From: Apostichopus parvimensis
Taxonomy: Eukaryota > Echinodermata > Holothuroidea > Aspidochirotida > Stichopodidae
DNA: 27,328 bases
Assembly (NCBI GenBank): GCA_000934455.1
Contig: KN894017.1
Location: 6,273-33,600 of the forward strand
Direction: 5' to 3'
Of this stretch, positions 8,847 through 19,354 are shown piece by piece. How positions within the stretch are numbered: the stretch's first letter is position 1; each line of letters begins with the position of its first letter. The position numbers and the translations under genes were made by a program. Under the pieces are notes generated by a model that searched no databases, had not been told where the DNA came from, and saw nothing but the letters and a program-made list of their open reading frames with translations.

Positions 8847-10037
8847 AGTTACACGTCAAAGGTTTACAACCATTTGAATGCTTAAGACAACAACACTTTT
8901 CTGAACTTTTCACATTTTTTTTTAAAAACTCAAAACAATCAATTTTATCAATTTTAGGGATGACATCATCGGTTGCATAAGTACATCGTAGTGAGTACTG
9001 CGCATGTGTAAAGAGGCGGTGCTTACATGATTTGGCGGTCAATTTGAAACGTCTACCATGTGAGGGGTACAAGAAGCTAGGAACAGGGGGCGTGGTCAAG
9101 AAGAACATTCAAGGCCCCATACATTCACTGTGCATTACACTGTAAATTACATAGCCATTCAGAACCCTTTATAAGAGAATGTAACGCTGAAGATCCCTTC
9201 ACATTGACAAGAAACACCCACAAAAGCAAAAGCAACCTCGGACTTGCGCGGACACCATCAAATGGTAAGACTTCGCACAATGTCTGTTCTCTCTATAATT
9301 TTAGAGAAAAAATATATCAGGCGACGCAGGGTAAAGCCAGTGAAAGTACGGGGAAGGCCAATGTAAGGGGGGAAAGAAAAAAACTTATACAGGGTGAACC
9401 GGCAGGCGAAAACACGGCTCTGAATAGGGCCACCTAATCTTCCAGAAAGAGCAGACTTTTTCCTCTCTAAAAACATGCAATGTGTCGAGTCTTTTATTTT
9501 TATCTTATGTATCGTTTTCACCGCTAGGCCCCAAGACTTAGCTGTAAGATTAGGCTTCGTTTAGCGTGTTGTACTTTTAGGCCTACATTTTATTTAGCAC
9601 TTACACTTACCCTACTCCGCGAATCAACATCTCGTTATTGTATCGACGAGTTATACTTCATCCCACTTTTACTGACATGTCTTGATACGTTTCCTTCTGT
9701 TTTTTCCTCTTAAATTATGATTTCTAGTCTCTTAATCTCTTTTTTGGTTTTTCATTGATTTTGGTATTCCTCCGTTTCGTCTACATTTTACTCACTGTCA
9801 TTTTATGCTTATCTTTTTAACTTACGCTAACAACCGTGACTTCCTTTATGGGAAGACGTTGCGGACAGGGATACGTACAGTTAGAGAAGTGAAGTGTTAA
9901 GCGTGTTTTGCAAATAACAACTTGTACAGTTGTTTTTGGCTGCTTGACTGTATCGGATCGATAATTTGTCCGTGACATAACACTTGTGTGACAAAAGTCA
10001 AAAAGTTTGAGAGAGAGGACGCTCTTACGGAGCAGAC
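8847..10037. other. Polinton non-coding region between LINE and the polB promoter region
   Basis: No recognisable gene. Several short open frames on both strands (for example minus 8668-9108 and plus 9204-9437) show no family motifs and cross the LINE 3' UTR or low-complexity sequence. A TATA-like TTTATAAGAG occurs at about 9169-9178, but no gene follows it clearly. Confidence 0.45.
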
Positions 10038-10075
10038 TATATAAAGGCATCGCTTTCATACGACAGTTTCATTCT
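10038..10075 (+). promoter_or_regulatory. Possible TATA promoter upstream of polB
   Basis: TATATAAAG at 10038-10046 is a good TATA box, with an initiator-like TTTCATTCT about 25-30 bases downstream. The orientation suits transcription of the plus-strand polB frame, which opens ~850 bases later; that distance means a long leader or an intron. It is a motif match only. Confidence 0.3.
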
Positions 10076-10369
10076 GTGTCAAAGGCTGATAAGTGATCAC
10101 ACGCGGCTTATGATGGCTTTGAGAACCTTTGACTACTTCTCTGTCGGCCCATGATATCCTCTGCATTGCAGGCAAAGTGCGTCATGGCTGGGAAGTAACC
10201 ATATCGATGTCGGTTTTTGGCTGGTGCATTACACGAGCAGGCTCGATTGGCCCCCATACTGGAGAGCCTTTCGCCTGTGTGACATACACGACATAACACT
10301 TGTTACACATAGGTCTGGGTGCATTTACCGGATTTCTTTCTCATCTACAAACTCGTAACTTTGTGTGGG

Positions 10370-10530
10370 AACCTGTACCGTGGATTCATACGATATTTTT
10401 TTGCACTGGAAAATTTACCGTAGATTCATACGATATTACTGTGCCGAAACCTGTATCGTAGATTTATATGATATTTTTGCACTGGAACCTGTACCGTGGC
10501 TGATTACGATTTTTTTTTGGTGTTGGATCT
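10370..10530 (+). repeat. Four-copy tandem repeat of 37-40 bp upstream of polB
   Basis: Units begin at about 10370, 10410, 10447 and 10486. Each follows the pattern AACCTGTACCGTGGATTCAT-ACGATATTTTT-GCACTGG with substitutions; a partial fifth unit follows. Location in the leader before the polymerase gene could suit a regulatory or replication role, but this is inference. Confidence 0.8.
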
Positions 10531-10909
10531 TTTACTAGTGATTCAGAATTCAGAGCGAACCAGGGGGTAAGTCAGTTCAAATTGTTTGCAAATTTGTTGT
10601 TTTATTCAAATGATTATTTGTGTTGCGTAGTTTCCCTCAATACCCTCAAATTAAAAATTCATAAATACTTTGTGAACCTCTGGTAAATGTACCTTGTATG
10701 CAAAGCTTAAAAGTATCAGATACAAAAAACAGCTATGGAAACACTGCATAGTGGTTTGTGACAAAAGTCGCGAAAGCTATAGACCGGTATCATTTCGGTT
10801 TCAGACATTAGAGAATGAACTCCTCGGGGTTAGCCAAGCATTGGCAATTACATAGGAGTCGTAGATGGAGGAGACCTTACTTGTTCAACTAGTACACTGG
10901 TGAATCAAG
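10531..10909. other. Untranslated stretch before polB
   Basis: No gene seen. It contains stops in all three forward frames and no recognised motif. Confidence 0.4.
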
Positions 10910-13900
10910 GTGGATAGAAGATATGTAAGCGCCCGCCCGACAGAAGAAAACACCAACGCAACGGTGTCGCCTGATCATGAGGAGGCCGAGCAGTCAGTCA
11001 ATCAAAATCAGCAGAGCGGCTCGTCCATGGAAGATATGGTCATGACCGGTGGTGCTTCAGCACAGGTAGTGGCGTCTACTGACAGACACAACAGTGAATC
11101 AGAAACAGTGAACGCTGAGGATTGCTGGTTTCTTCAAAGCAGGAATATCAGACCCATCCGCCGCTTCAATGCTGAGGCAAATGAATTTGTGGTTGCTTTC
11201 AAGAAAAAGTGGGTGGATACGTTTGTTCAACAACAAAGTACTAATTTAACGGCCTTTTACGACATCATCGATAGTTTGATCTGTAACATTATGGACACTT
11301 TTCAAGCTGGTGATCCCATCGGGATGGAATTCGATCATGTTAATTTACACAAGACTATCTTAGTACCGCTCATGCGCAGAGACCAGACTGATTCTGATCG
11401 TATCTTGAGTATTTTGGAACGCATTCTACAATCAAACGATGCCTTCACACTAGATGATACACTATGCGTTAAATTAATTCGTGTGAAAGAAACCAAAGGT
11501 GGACACCCCTCCCTGCTAACATTATCTGAATGGCGACTAAAAAGCAGAGCAGCGTTAGGATTTGTAATACCGACGACAATCTGTGTCTCGCGCGGTCAAT
11601 CGTCACAGCTATGTCTCACAGAACCAAACAACAAGGAAAGAAAACTGATTGGTCAAATATTAGTAAAGGACGGTCTAAGCAAGCTAAGTTAGCCGAACAA
11701 TTGCATCTGCGAGCTGGGATTTCTATCGAATCTTGTGGTTTAGATGCGATACCTCAGTTTGAAACCGTTCTTACCGATTACCGTATCATCGTCCTCACGA
11801 CCGTCCTCACGACCGGACAAAAGAATCCCATTATATACGCCGGTAAACAAGTTCACGGTAAACCCCTTTTCCTGTATTACCATCACCAACATTTTGATAC
11901 GGTCGTCAGCATCAATGTGTTTCTGCATAGCAAACACTTTTGCATCAAGTGTTTGAAAACTTATACGCATCGTTAAAAAACATGTGTGTACCAAACGTTG
12001 TTTAGCACGCAGAGGGTGCAGATTGTCAATTAGATGCTCACAGATGGTACTGTGAGTTATGTCACCATACCTTCAAAAATGAAACATGCTTTACTAATCA
12101 TTTAGCATGTCCAATCGGGTAGAATGGTCATCCAGAGAGTAGCACCTGTATGTTGTACACACGTTGTGGTACGTGTTTTCGTAGCTATGACCCACGTGAA
12201 ACGCACGAATGTGGTATTGCGTACTGTTCAAAGTGTAAAAAGAGGCAGCCGTGTGATCACCTCTGTTACATGCAATCTTTGTCAAACGATGACTTGGATG
12301 GCACTAAAGAGGAGGACGTCCAGAAGAACGATGATCTGAAAAGGATGATCTTTTTTAATTTTGAGTCTCGCACTGAACCCGGTAGTCAACACGTACCAAA
12401 TGTTTGCGTAAAGCAAACCGTGTGCGACCAATGCTCGGCAGAGGAGGATATTAACACCCCTTGTGAAGAATGTGGACTCAAACGACAGTGGACATTCCGT
12501 AGTGTAGAGACATTTTGTCATTAGGCCTGTCAGCAACCTAATGTGCTCTGTATTGCCCACAACCTGAAAGGTTACGATGGGCAGTTGTTTATATGGAATT
12601 CACGTTGCTTAGAACGTCACACAACATGAGGAAACAGCCCATCAAATTTAAAGATTCCTGTTACTTTAATTCCCATGGCTTTAAATCGTTTCTCTAAAAC
12701 ATTCGGCTTGGAGAAAACAAAAGGATACCCTATATCTTCAACACGAATGTTCACGAAACGTACGAAGGACCTTGGACAGCAGCTCACTACTATCACCCAC
12801 AGGTCATGTCAGCTGAAAAAAACAGAAAGCGTTTTACCTTTTGTATGAGTCACAAAAGTAAAACATGGCAAAATAGATGGAGAAATATTGTATCGATGAC
12901 GTCAATCTACTGAGAAAGGGCTGTCTCCGGTTTCGTCGTGATTTCCTGGCCATGAATCAAATGGATCCCTTTGCACGTGCCATGACGATCGCCCAAGCCT
13001 GTCAACAAGTGTTTCGACGTAAATTCTTAAAGAAGGACACCATCGCAGTCACCATCACCATCGTGACAGGTGTTCGTATTCAACACGCACGTAACGGTGG
13101 GGAATCCACTGTTAAATGTTGGCAAGATAACGACACGGTCTTAGCAGAGTACAAAATCGACGGGTTCCAGAACGATACAGTCTATGAATTTCACGGTTTT
13201 GTGTGGCATAGATGTCCTCGGTGTTACCCGGATAGAACGAAAAAAGTGCCGGGTTCATCGTTCACGATGGCAGATGCCTTCATCAAGACAGAAACCAAGA
13301 TCCAACATTTGCGCAACCAGTACAGCAGGGTCTTAGGAATGTGGGAATTTGACTTTGAACGGTTTTTACAAACCGATACCATCATGAAAGAATTCGTCAA
13401 CACCTTGACCTTTCGAGAAGCACTTCACCCTCGACGGACCTTTTTGGCGGTGGAACCAATGCCACGATGCGAATGAGGGAGAACAGATCAAATATATCGA
13501 CGTGTGTTCGCTTTATCAATTCGTCAGTAAATTTGGCATGTTTCCCATCGCTCATCCAACGATCGTGACGGAAAATGTTAATGGTTGGGAGACCTCTCAC
13601 GGTTTGATGTACTGCAGAGTTGTACCTCCCAGAAATTTATACCATCCAGTGCTTCCTTATCGAACCGGGAATAAGCTACTCTTTCCCCTTTGTCGAAAGT
13701 GTGCCGATGGAAAACAACTATCAGTGTGTCAACATGACGACAATGACAGAGCTTTGTAAGGGACATGGGTGACATTGGAATTAGAGAAAGACGTGGAAAA
13801 AGGCTACCGTATTGTAGATATATTTGAGGTATGGCGCTTTGATGAGTTTGCCCAATACGACACCAAAAAGAAAGAAGCTGGCTAGTTTGCGGATTACATC

Positions 13901-14781
13901 AATACCTTCCTGAAGATTAAAGATGAAGCCGATGGTTGGCCTTCCTCCTGTGACACAGAAGATAAACGGAAGCACTACACCGAGGCTTATGCTGCGAGAG
14001 AAGGCGTTCGACTAGAAAACATCGAGAAGAACGAAGGACGTCGGTGTCAGGCAAAGTTGATACTCAACTCCTTTTGGGGAAAGTTTGGTCAACGTGATAA
14101 TTTACCACGGAAAGAAATCTGTAATGATCTTTCTACATTGATGTCACTCATTGCGGATACTTCTAAAGAGGTAACCGTCAACAGAATCACGGAAGAAATC
14201 ATCGAATTGACGTGGTCGGATAAAGAATCATTCGTAGAGACGGGTAGCAATAAAAAATATTTTTATTGCAGCCTATACCACAGCTCAAGCACGCTTGAAG
14301 TTATACCACTATCTAGAACGCCTGGATGAGAGAGTACATTATTTTGACACCGACTCCAATAACTACGTATCTCGCGAAGAACTCTGTGATCCACCGATCG
14401 GATCATTTCTTGGCGATATGACAGATGAGATGGCAAAACCATTTGGAGAAGGAAGTTACATTGCCCGATTTGTGTCTGGCGGTCCAAAGAACTATGCTTA
14501 CAAAGTGTATAACAAAAAAAGAAACAAAAAACAACCCATTGCAAAGTGAGGGGTATTACCTAAACACCGGATGCAGCAAGGAAGGTCAACTTTGATACCA
14601 TGTCAAAACTCTTGGATCATATCACCAACGGTACATCGAAAGAAGAGGAGAAAATTACCATAACTAAAAAGCATGACTTTGTCAGGAAGTGCATCGGTAA
14701 AGTCTACATAGCCGCCACGAAGAAAACATATCGTAAAGAGTGATTCAACCCAACTTTAACACCATACCATACGGATATTGA
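10910..14781 (+). pseudogene. polB: Polinton protein-primed type B DNA polymerase, heavily degraded
   Basis: This would copy the linear element from its ends using a protein primer. The N-terminal region (10910-11527) has 'PLMRRDQ', typical of Polinton and adenovirus-like PolB N-termini. A frameshift near 11527 moves to the frame with 'DDNLCLARSIV' (about 11575-11610). Cysteine-rich segments follow, then the exonuclease: ExoI 'FFNFE' (12351-12365, Asp replaced by Asn), ExoII 'AHNLKGYDG' (about 12556-12582) and ExoIII 'YCIDDVNLL' (about 12883-12909). Polymerase motif A is 'DVCSLYQ' (13499-13519), motif B 'NSFWGKFG' (14066-14089) and motif C 'FDTDS' (14343-14357). The frame ends 'TIPYGY' at 14781. 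At least eight frameshifts or stops interrupt it. No terminal-protein assignment was attempted. Confidence 0.93.
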
Positions 14782-14839
14782 AGTCTGAAACATTACAAAT
14801 AAGACGGGGTGTCTAGGGCTTGACACATTTGTCAGTGAG

Positions 14840-15527
14840 ATGTCGGAGGAGACACTTGATGTCCGATTCAAGAATCCATTCACTTGTCTCGTCGTAGGAT
14901 TAACAGGTAGTGGTTAAACCGTTTGGTTATCCAGACTGCTGAACCATCGACAGACGCTAATTGATCCATCTCCTGAGAACATTGTATTCTTTTGCGGTGA
15001 ATATCAAAAACAGTACGACGATATTCTTAAAGATTGTCCGAGCGTCAGATTTGTTGAAGATTTACCTGATCGATTTGAGGACTACATTGACCGATCAAAA
15101 ACAAATTTATTGATCATCGACGATCTTATGCACGAAACGGACGATAGAATCGCACAACTGTTTACCAACGGCAGTCATCATAAACATGTATCGATCTTTT
15201 CGTGCTTCAGAACTTGTTCCATCAGAGAAAGCATTCAAGAACCATCAGTCTCAACAGTCACTACGTTGTGCTATTTAAAAATCCTCGAGATGTTTCTGTG
15301 GTGCATCATTTTGCTAAACAACTTTTACCGGACAGTACCAGATTCCTGCAGGAAGCTTACAAAGAAGCTACGTCACGTCCCTATGGTTACCTGGTGTTTG
15401 ACTTAAGCCAAATAGCGATGACCAAACTCGCTTCAGGACCAACATTATGCCTGAAGCAGATGGGGATCGCATTACGTTGTATCTCCTCAGGCGTAAAAAA
15501 CCATCGAACTCGATGACCAAATGTTGA
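14840..15527 (+). pseudogene. A32/FtsK-HerA-like genome-packaging ATPase, degraded
   Basis: The start ATG at 14840 gives 'MSEETLDVRFKNPF', followed by Walker A 'GLTGSG-stop-T': the TAA at 14915-14917 sits exactly where the catalytic Lys codon belongs. Walker B 'LLIIDDLM' spans 15107-15130 with both acidic residues intact. A frameshift near 15200 is needed to continue with 'SLNSHYVVLFKNPRD' and 'YGYLVFDLS', and another near 15412 to reach 'RTNIMPE' and the end at 15527. The length of about 229 codons suits Polinton ATPases, which pump DNA into the capsid. It lies 58 bases after polB. Identification is firm; activity is excluded. Confidence 0.92.
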
Positions 15528-15531
15528 AAAC

Positions 15532-15874
15532 CCCTTACGAAACGCTCGTTCGTTGGCGATTTCGTCTCATATGTGATAACGCACACGACGGACTCACATA
15601 ATGTATTTGTATCGTAGCTGATTTTGTGGAACATCGAGACGATTATCGGAATCTCCTTAAAGAAATCATCATGACTGATTTTCGACAATTGGAAGCGGAG
15701 TACTCCCTCAACAAAAATGTGACCTTTGCACACGTCATCGTTTGCGTATTGTATATGGTGGACATGTTAATTCTTGATGGTGAGATCGGACCGAATGATT
15801 ACCAAGACTGGTTTCGTGTAGACCGACCCATGATCAGACGGCTTCATGGACGTGTCGTACTCTTCAGGTCATAA
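15532..15874 (+). pseudogene. Unrecognised Polinton-internal reading frame
   Basis: A single frame is coding-like from about 15532 to 15874 apart from one TAA at 15599-15601. It starts 'YETLVRWRFRLICD', resumes 'CICIVADFVEHRDDYRNLL' and ends 'LHGRVVLF'. A hydrophobic stretch (residues about 37-53 of the part from 15626) could be a buried helix or a membrane segment. I do not recognise the family. It lies between the ATPase and the basic protein at 15895, in the same direction, so it is probably a Polinton gene rather than a later insertion. Absence of an ATG leaves the start unknown. Confidence 0.45.
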
Positions 15875-15894
15875 AACAACACCACCATCCCAAC

Positions 15895-16290
15895 ATGGTG
15901 TCATTTGATGGTAGGATGGAGAGGATTCGGGATCAATTCTCCCTTTTAGAACGAATAGCTCTTTGTTCACCAACACAACGTACACGTGAATTGAAGAAGC
16001 TCGATCGTAACCTCTTGCTGACGCTCTGTGAATGTGCATTGAACATTTTACGCGGTAACGTGCCTTTGAATAATAAACAAGAAAGTCGATTGAAGCGACA
16101 CAAACAGTGTTTCCGTCTACTTGCTGATCGTCAGATACCAATTACACAAAAGAAGAAAGTACTTTATCAACGAGGAATTGGAGCATTCCTCCAGTCGATG
16201 TTAGAGGCTGTCCTACATTTGTTACAACATGGAATACGGCAGAACAATAATCCTAGTGCCAGAGGGAAATGCTGCCAGCAAATCGGATGA
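15895..16290 (+). CDS. Basic Polinton protein with hydrophobic C-terminal region, role unknown
   Basis: The ATG at 15895 opens a 131-codon frame without internal stops. 'LLTLCECALNILRGNVPLNN' occurs at about residues 41-60, followed by a Lys/Arg-rich stretch ('QKKKVLYQRG') and then a hydrophobic tail ('GAFLQSMLEAVLHLL'). Small proteins with a 'CECALNILRGNVPL'-type core, a basic belt and a hydrophobic end recur in Polinton-like and adintovirus-like gene clusters. Their function is not established; a virion core or membrane-active role is a guess. The frame overlaps the next gene by 62 bases, which suggests that the true C-terminus may differ. It is the best preserved short gene of the element. 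Confidence 0.6.
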   Translation: MVSFDGRMERIRDQFSLLERIALCSPTQRTRELKKLDRNLLLTLCECALNILRGNVPLNNKQESRLKRHKQCFRLLADRQIPITQKKKVLYQRGIGAFLQSMLEAVLHLLQHGIRQNNNPSARGKCCQQIG

Positions 16291-16890
16291 AACGGTGGAG
16301 ACATTGAAACACATGCAACAGCTTCTGGAGGAGAAAACATCTCCAAGAACTCTGCAATCTCATCGTCACGATGATGTCATCAAGGCTTTTTTTTATCACA
16401 GACGGATTTGACGGAGTATGAGAAAGCCAAACAATATGCGGAAGCCATACAGAGACAGCGCATGTTTCAGAAACAGAACAGAGTAGATGATACACCACGT
16501 GATGTACAGACTGATGCTGAAATTCCGCTCGTCGAGACGACCATAGAAAGTGTGCCGAAAACATTTCAGACAAAAGCAGAAAACTGGTTTGCTTTCTCAA
16601 AGATCAGCGGATTAAGTGGTTACCGTCCGGAGAGTTGATTGCTATAGACGGTCATAGCATACCAAACACACATATTTCTGCGAGTAAGGAAAAAAGTCAG
16701 ACCAAACGGTTGCGAAGCTTTAGCTCGCCATCTGAATAAAACCAACATACCCCGTGAACTCGTCGGTAATGAAGAGCGCTGGCGTACCATCACCAACATT
16801 ACATCGAATGCATCATCCAAAGGGCGTAAACGTCGGAATAGCAGCGATGCCGAACATTTATATGGTCTACCACGATGGGTGAAATATTAA
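16229..16890 (+). pseudogene. Conserved-looking Polinton protein of unknown function, frameshifted
   Basis: The ATG at 16229 gives 'MEYGRTIILVPEGNA'. At a T8 run near 16388-16395 the frame must shift to continue with 'LTEYEKAKQYAEAIQRQRMF' (from about 16405). A further shift near 16600 leads to 'LKDQRIKWLPSGELIAIDG', and another near 16700 to 'LNKTNIPRELVGNEERWRTI' and 'GLPRWVKY', ending at TAA 16888-16890. The order (a short 'VP' start, a helical 'YEKAKQY' segment, a C-terminal W-containing end) fits a medium-sized protein often found between the ATPase and integrase of animal Polintons. I know of no established function for it. Confidence 0.6.
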
Positions 16891-17035
16891 GCGTGACAAT
16901 CCTAGATTGCTTCTCAGATCACTTTAGAACGACATGGCGTTCATGCATAGTCGACTTTTTGTACAAATTCAAGTAGACTGAAGCAGATCCGTTGTTTCTG
17001 TGCTTGTTGTAGTGGTAAGATCGTTACCGATGTCG

Positions 17036-18083
17036 ATGGACTCGCTACCGACCATTCTTCGAGATCTCTACTACGACGTTTCGCATCCCGCTGGTTACAG
17101 AGGCATAAACGCTCTACTCCGTCACGCCAGGAAGCGAAGGCCAAAAACGATGTTACAATTGTCAAAGCATGGCTAAGGACGCAAGACCCTCACACGTTGC
17201 ACACACCAAACAGGAATCGTTACAGCCGCAATCGCATCTACGTCAAGGGGATTAATGATCAATGGCAAGCCGATCTCGTAGACGTCAGACAACTCTCTCG
17301 TCAAAATCGTGGCTTCAAATATCTACTGACATGCATCGACATTTTCTCTAAATATGCATGGGTCGTTCCCCTTAAGGATAGGACGAGCAAGTCTCTGAAA
17401 AAAGCGTTCCAGTTCATCTTCAAAGATGGACGCAAACCTCAAATATTACAAACTGATCAGGGGTCAGAATTTTTTATCCAACAGGTCAAGATCCTCTTGA
17501 TCGAAAAAGAGATCCAACTCTTCACCACGAACAACGAGACCAAGGCAAGCGTCGTCGATATATTCAATAGGACCTTAAAGGAAAAAATGTGGAATTACTT
17601 TACTGCAAACCATACGATGGCATATCTTAATGTGCTACCAAAACTGGTGACCAGCTACAACAATGCGCATCATCGCAGTATCGGACGATCTCCCAACTCC
17701 GTGACCCTAAAAAATGAGCTCGACGTGTGGCGCACATTGTTTCCACGCAAGCCTTCATACCAACCATGCACCAAGCTAAAGTACGACTGAGCATGACGGT
17801 ACGTCCATTCCGTAAAGGTTACCTTCCTCGATGGACGGAAGGAATTTTTACGGTGAGCGAAAGACAACCGAGACCTCCATCCGTGTATTGCATCAAAGAT
17901 TGGGATGGCGAGGTGATCCATGGTACGTTTTACGAAAATGAATTACAAGGAATTGACGTGTACAGAGTCGAAAAAGTGTTACGGCGTCGCAGAAAGCAAG
18001 ATGGGAAGATGGAATATTTCGTGAAATGGGCCGGCTATCCCTCGAAGTTCAATAGTTGGACGGATCAACTCATAAACTTGTAA
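17036..18083 (+). pseudogene. int: Retrovirus-like integrase with C-terminal chromodomain, degraded
   Basis: This would join element ends to host DNA. The ATG at 17036 begins the N-terminal part ('LYYDVSHPAGYRGINALLRH'); a shift near 17150 leads into the main frame. Core residues: 'WQADLVD' with the first Asp at 17272-17274, 'LQTDQGSEF' with the second at 17455-17457, and 'KASVVDIFNRTLK', where the third acid is Asp (GAT 17557-17559) instead of the usual Glu. 'YNNAHHRSI' follows. After a shift near 17745, an SH3-like domain ('TVRPFRKGYLPRWTEGIF') precedes a chromodomain ('EYFVKWAGYPSKFNSW'), ending at 18083. Chromodomains may steer integration to modified histones. Confidence 0.93.
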
Positions 18084-18147
18084 CCCATGGTATTTCATCC
18101 TCATATCGATACAGACATTGAAGGAAGTCAGACGCATGCGGTACATC

Positions 18148-18927
18148 ATGGACAGATTTTACGTCACACTACCCAGTAACAGTTCTCTGGACATTTATCC
18201 AAATAATTTATTGTCTCACTATTTCACGCAATTGAGCAAACCGTTAGCTCTCCAATGCGCTTGGGAAGGTGCACTGTCGGGAATCTCTTACCCTCGCTCC
18301 TGGTATGATATCAAATCTCATCTTGGTGCTTTTAAGTATCGCATGCTTCCAAGTCAGCCATTCACCAGCGTTACGTTCGAAGACTTTCGCACGAGCGAAC
18401 AACCACATCGTGACATCATGGATTGGTTCCGCGATGCATGTCCTGATCTAAGGATCAAGTTTCTACAACAAACCGGTAAGATGACAGTTGGTACCGCAGG
18501 AAACGAGCCGCTTTTGATGTGGAGGCGACGGGAAGAGTCGCAGCACTCATGGGGTTCTACAATCCTGTTAAAGGACTGGTCCCAGATGTCAGTGGTGACC
18601 GCGAGTTAGAACAACTACGTGTTACATATATCGGAGATCGCCCTATGGATCGAGATCCACTGCAGGAACTATTTCGCTATACCAACATAATCGAAAATCA
18701 ATTGGTCGGTGATACCAGTACTGTTAAAGATGGTGGCATCCAAAGGACGCTTTCCAGAGATGGTGACATTTAAATACGATAGACTGGAAAACCATTCCGT
18801 CATCTGTAGTCTCATTTCCACGATCGAAATCGATAAAAGAGACGAAAGCGGAGAACGCGTATCATTTCAAACTGGATGAATGGTCGTGACGCTACATTTC
18901 CGCCAAAAACGTTCCGTCTTATTGTGA
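18148..18927 (+). pseudogene. Polinton minor capsid protein (penton-like jelly roll), degraded
   Basis: The likely start is the ATG at 18148, giving 'MDRFYVTLPSNSSLDIYPNN', a characteristic opening of Polinton minor capsid proteins. The first frame runs to about 18510 through 'LQCAWEGALSGISYPRSWY'. A shift leads to the frame ending at 18773 ('LFRYTNIIENQLVGD'). A further shift, plus an in-frame TGA near 18877, is needed to reach the C-terminal 'VVTLHFR' and the stop at 18925-18927. Minor capsid proteins form the vertices of the predicted particle. The gene lies 64 bases after integrase and 6 bases before the small basic gene. Confidence 0.87.
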
Positions 18928-18933
18928 GGCATC

Positions 18934-19348
18934 ATGAGTCAAGGTCTTCCTGTGTTTCAAGCTCCCTACTACCAGCGTGGTCATGGACTTGGAGCTGTGT
19001 TCGGTATTGTTCGTGGCGCCATTCCGTTTCTGAAACCTGTTTTTAAATCTCTGGGTAAAAGTGCACTCAGAGCTGGTGTCAACGTGGCGGTTGATGTACT
19101 AGATTGCCAGAAAGTGGATTCGTCATTAAAAAGAAGAACCGTTGAGAAGTAAAACGACGTATGAATCAGAAAGGCAGCGTTATGCGTAGACGATGGAGAC
19201 CTGTCAGGAGGCCCCTTGTCAACAGTTTACGTACCAAGCAATCAAGAGGCAGGAAACCAAAGCTATAAAGCGACGACAGCCTTCGAAAACACTCTTTTCA
19301 GCTCGTGCCGTCAAGCGACAACGACTTCATCGGGATATTTTCAGTTAA
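18934..19348 (+). pseudogene. Small basic virion-type protein of Polintons, frameshifted
   Basis: The ATG at 18934 gives 'MSQGLPVFQAPYYQRGHGLG', followed by a hydrophobic/amphipathic stretch ('GAVFGIVRGAIPFLKPVFKS') and a basic region ('SLKRRTVEK'). The open frame stops at 19150-19152, but a highly Arg/Lys-rich tail continues in other frames to TAA at 19346-19348 ('VKRQRLHRDIFS'). A 'GHGLG' segment followed by an amphipathic helix and a basic tail recalls adenovirus-type core or membrane-lytic minor proteins. It is placed directly before the major capsid gene, where many Polintons have such a gene. The biochemical role is inferred only. Confidence 0.7.
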
Positions 19349-19354
19349 GACAAC

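Noticed and set aside
8668..9108. 146-codon minus-strand open frame
   Set aside because: It runs across the LINE 3' UTR, including its hairpin and terminal simple repeat, and shows no family motif, so it is probably a chance frame.
9817..10299. Two short minus-strand frames (9817-10059, 10108-10299), the second cysteine-rich
   Set aside because: Neither has a recognisable motif, and the TATA box on the opposite strand lies inside the first. Cysteine spacing in the second does not fit a known zinc finger.
11744..11994. Open frames on both strands inside the polB region (for example minus 11740-11994, plus 11744-11956)
   Set aside because: They overlap the better supported PolB frame with clear family motifs and are shadows.
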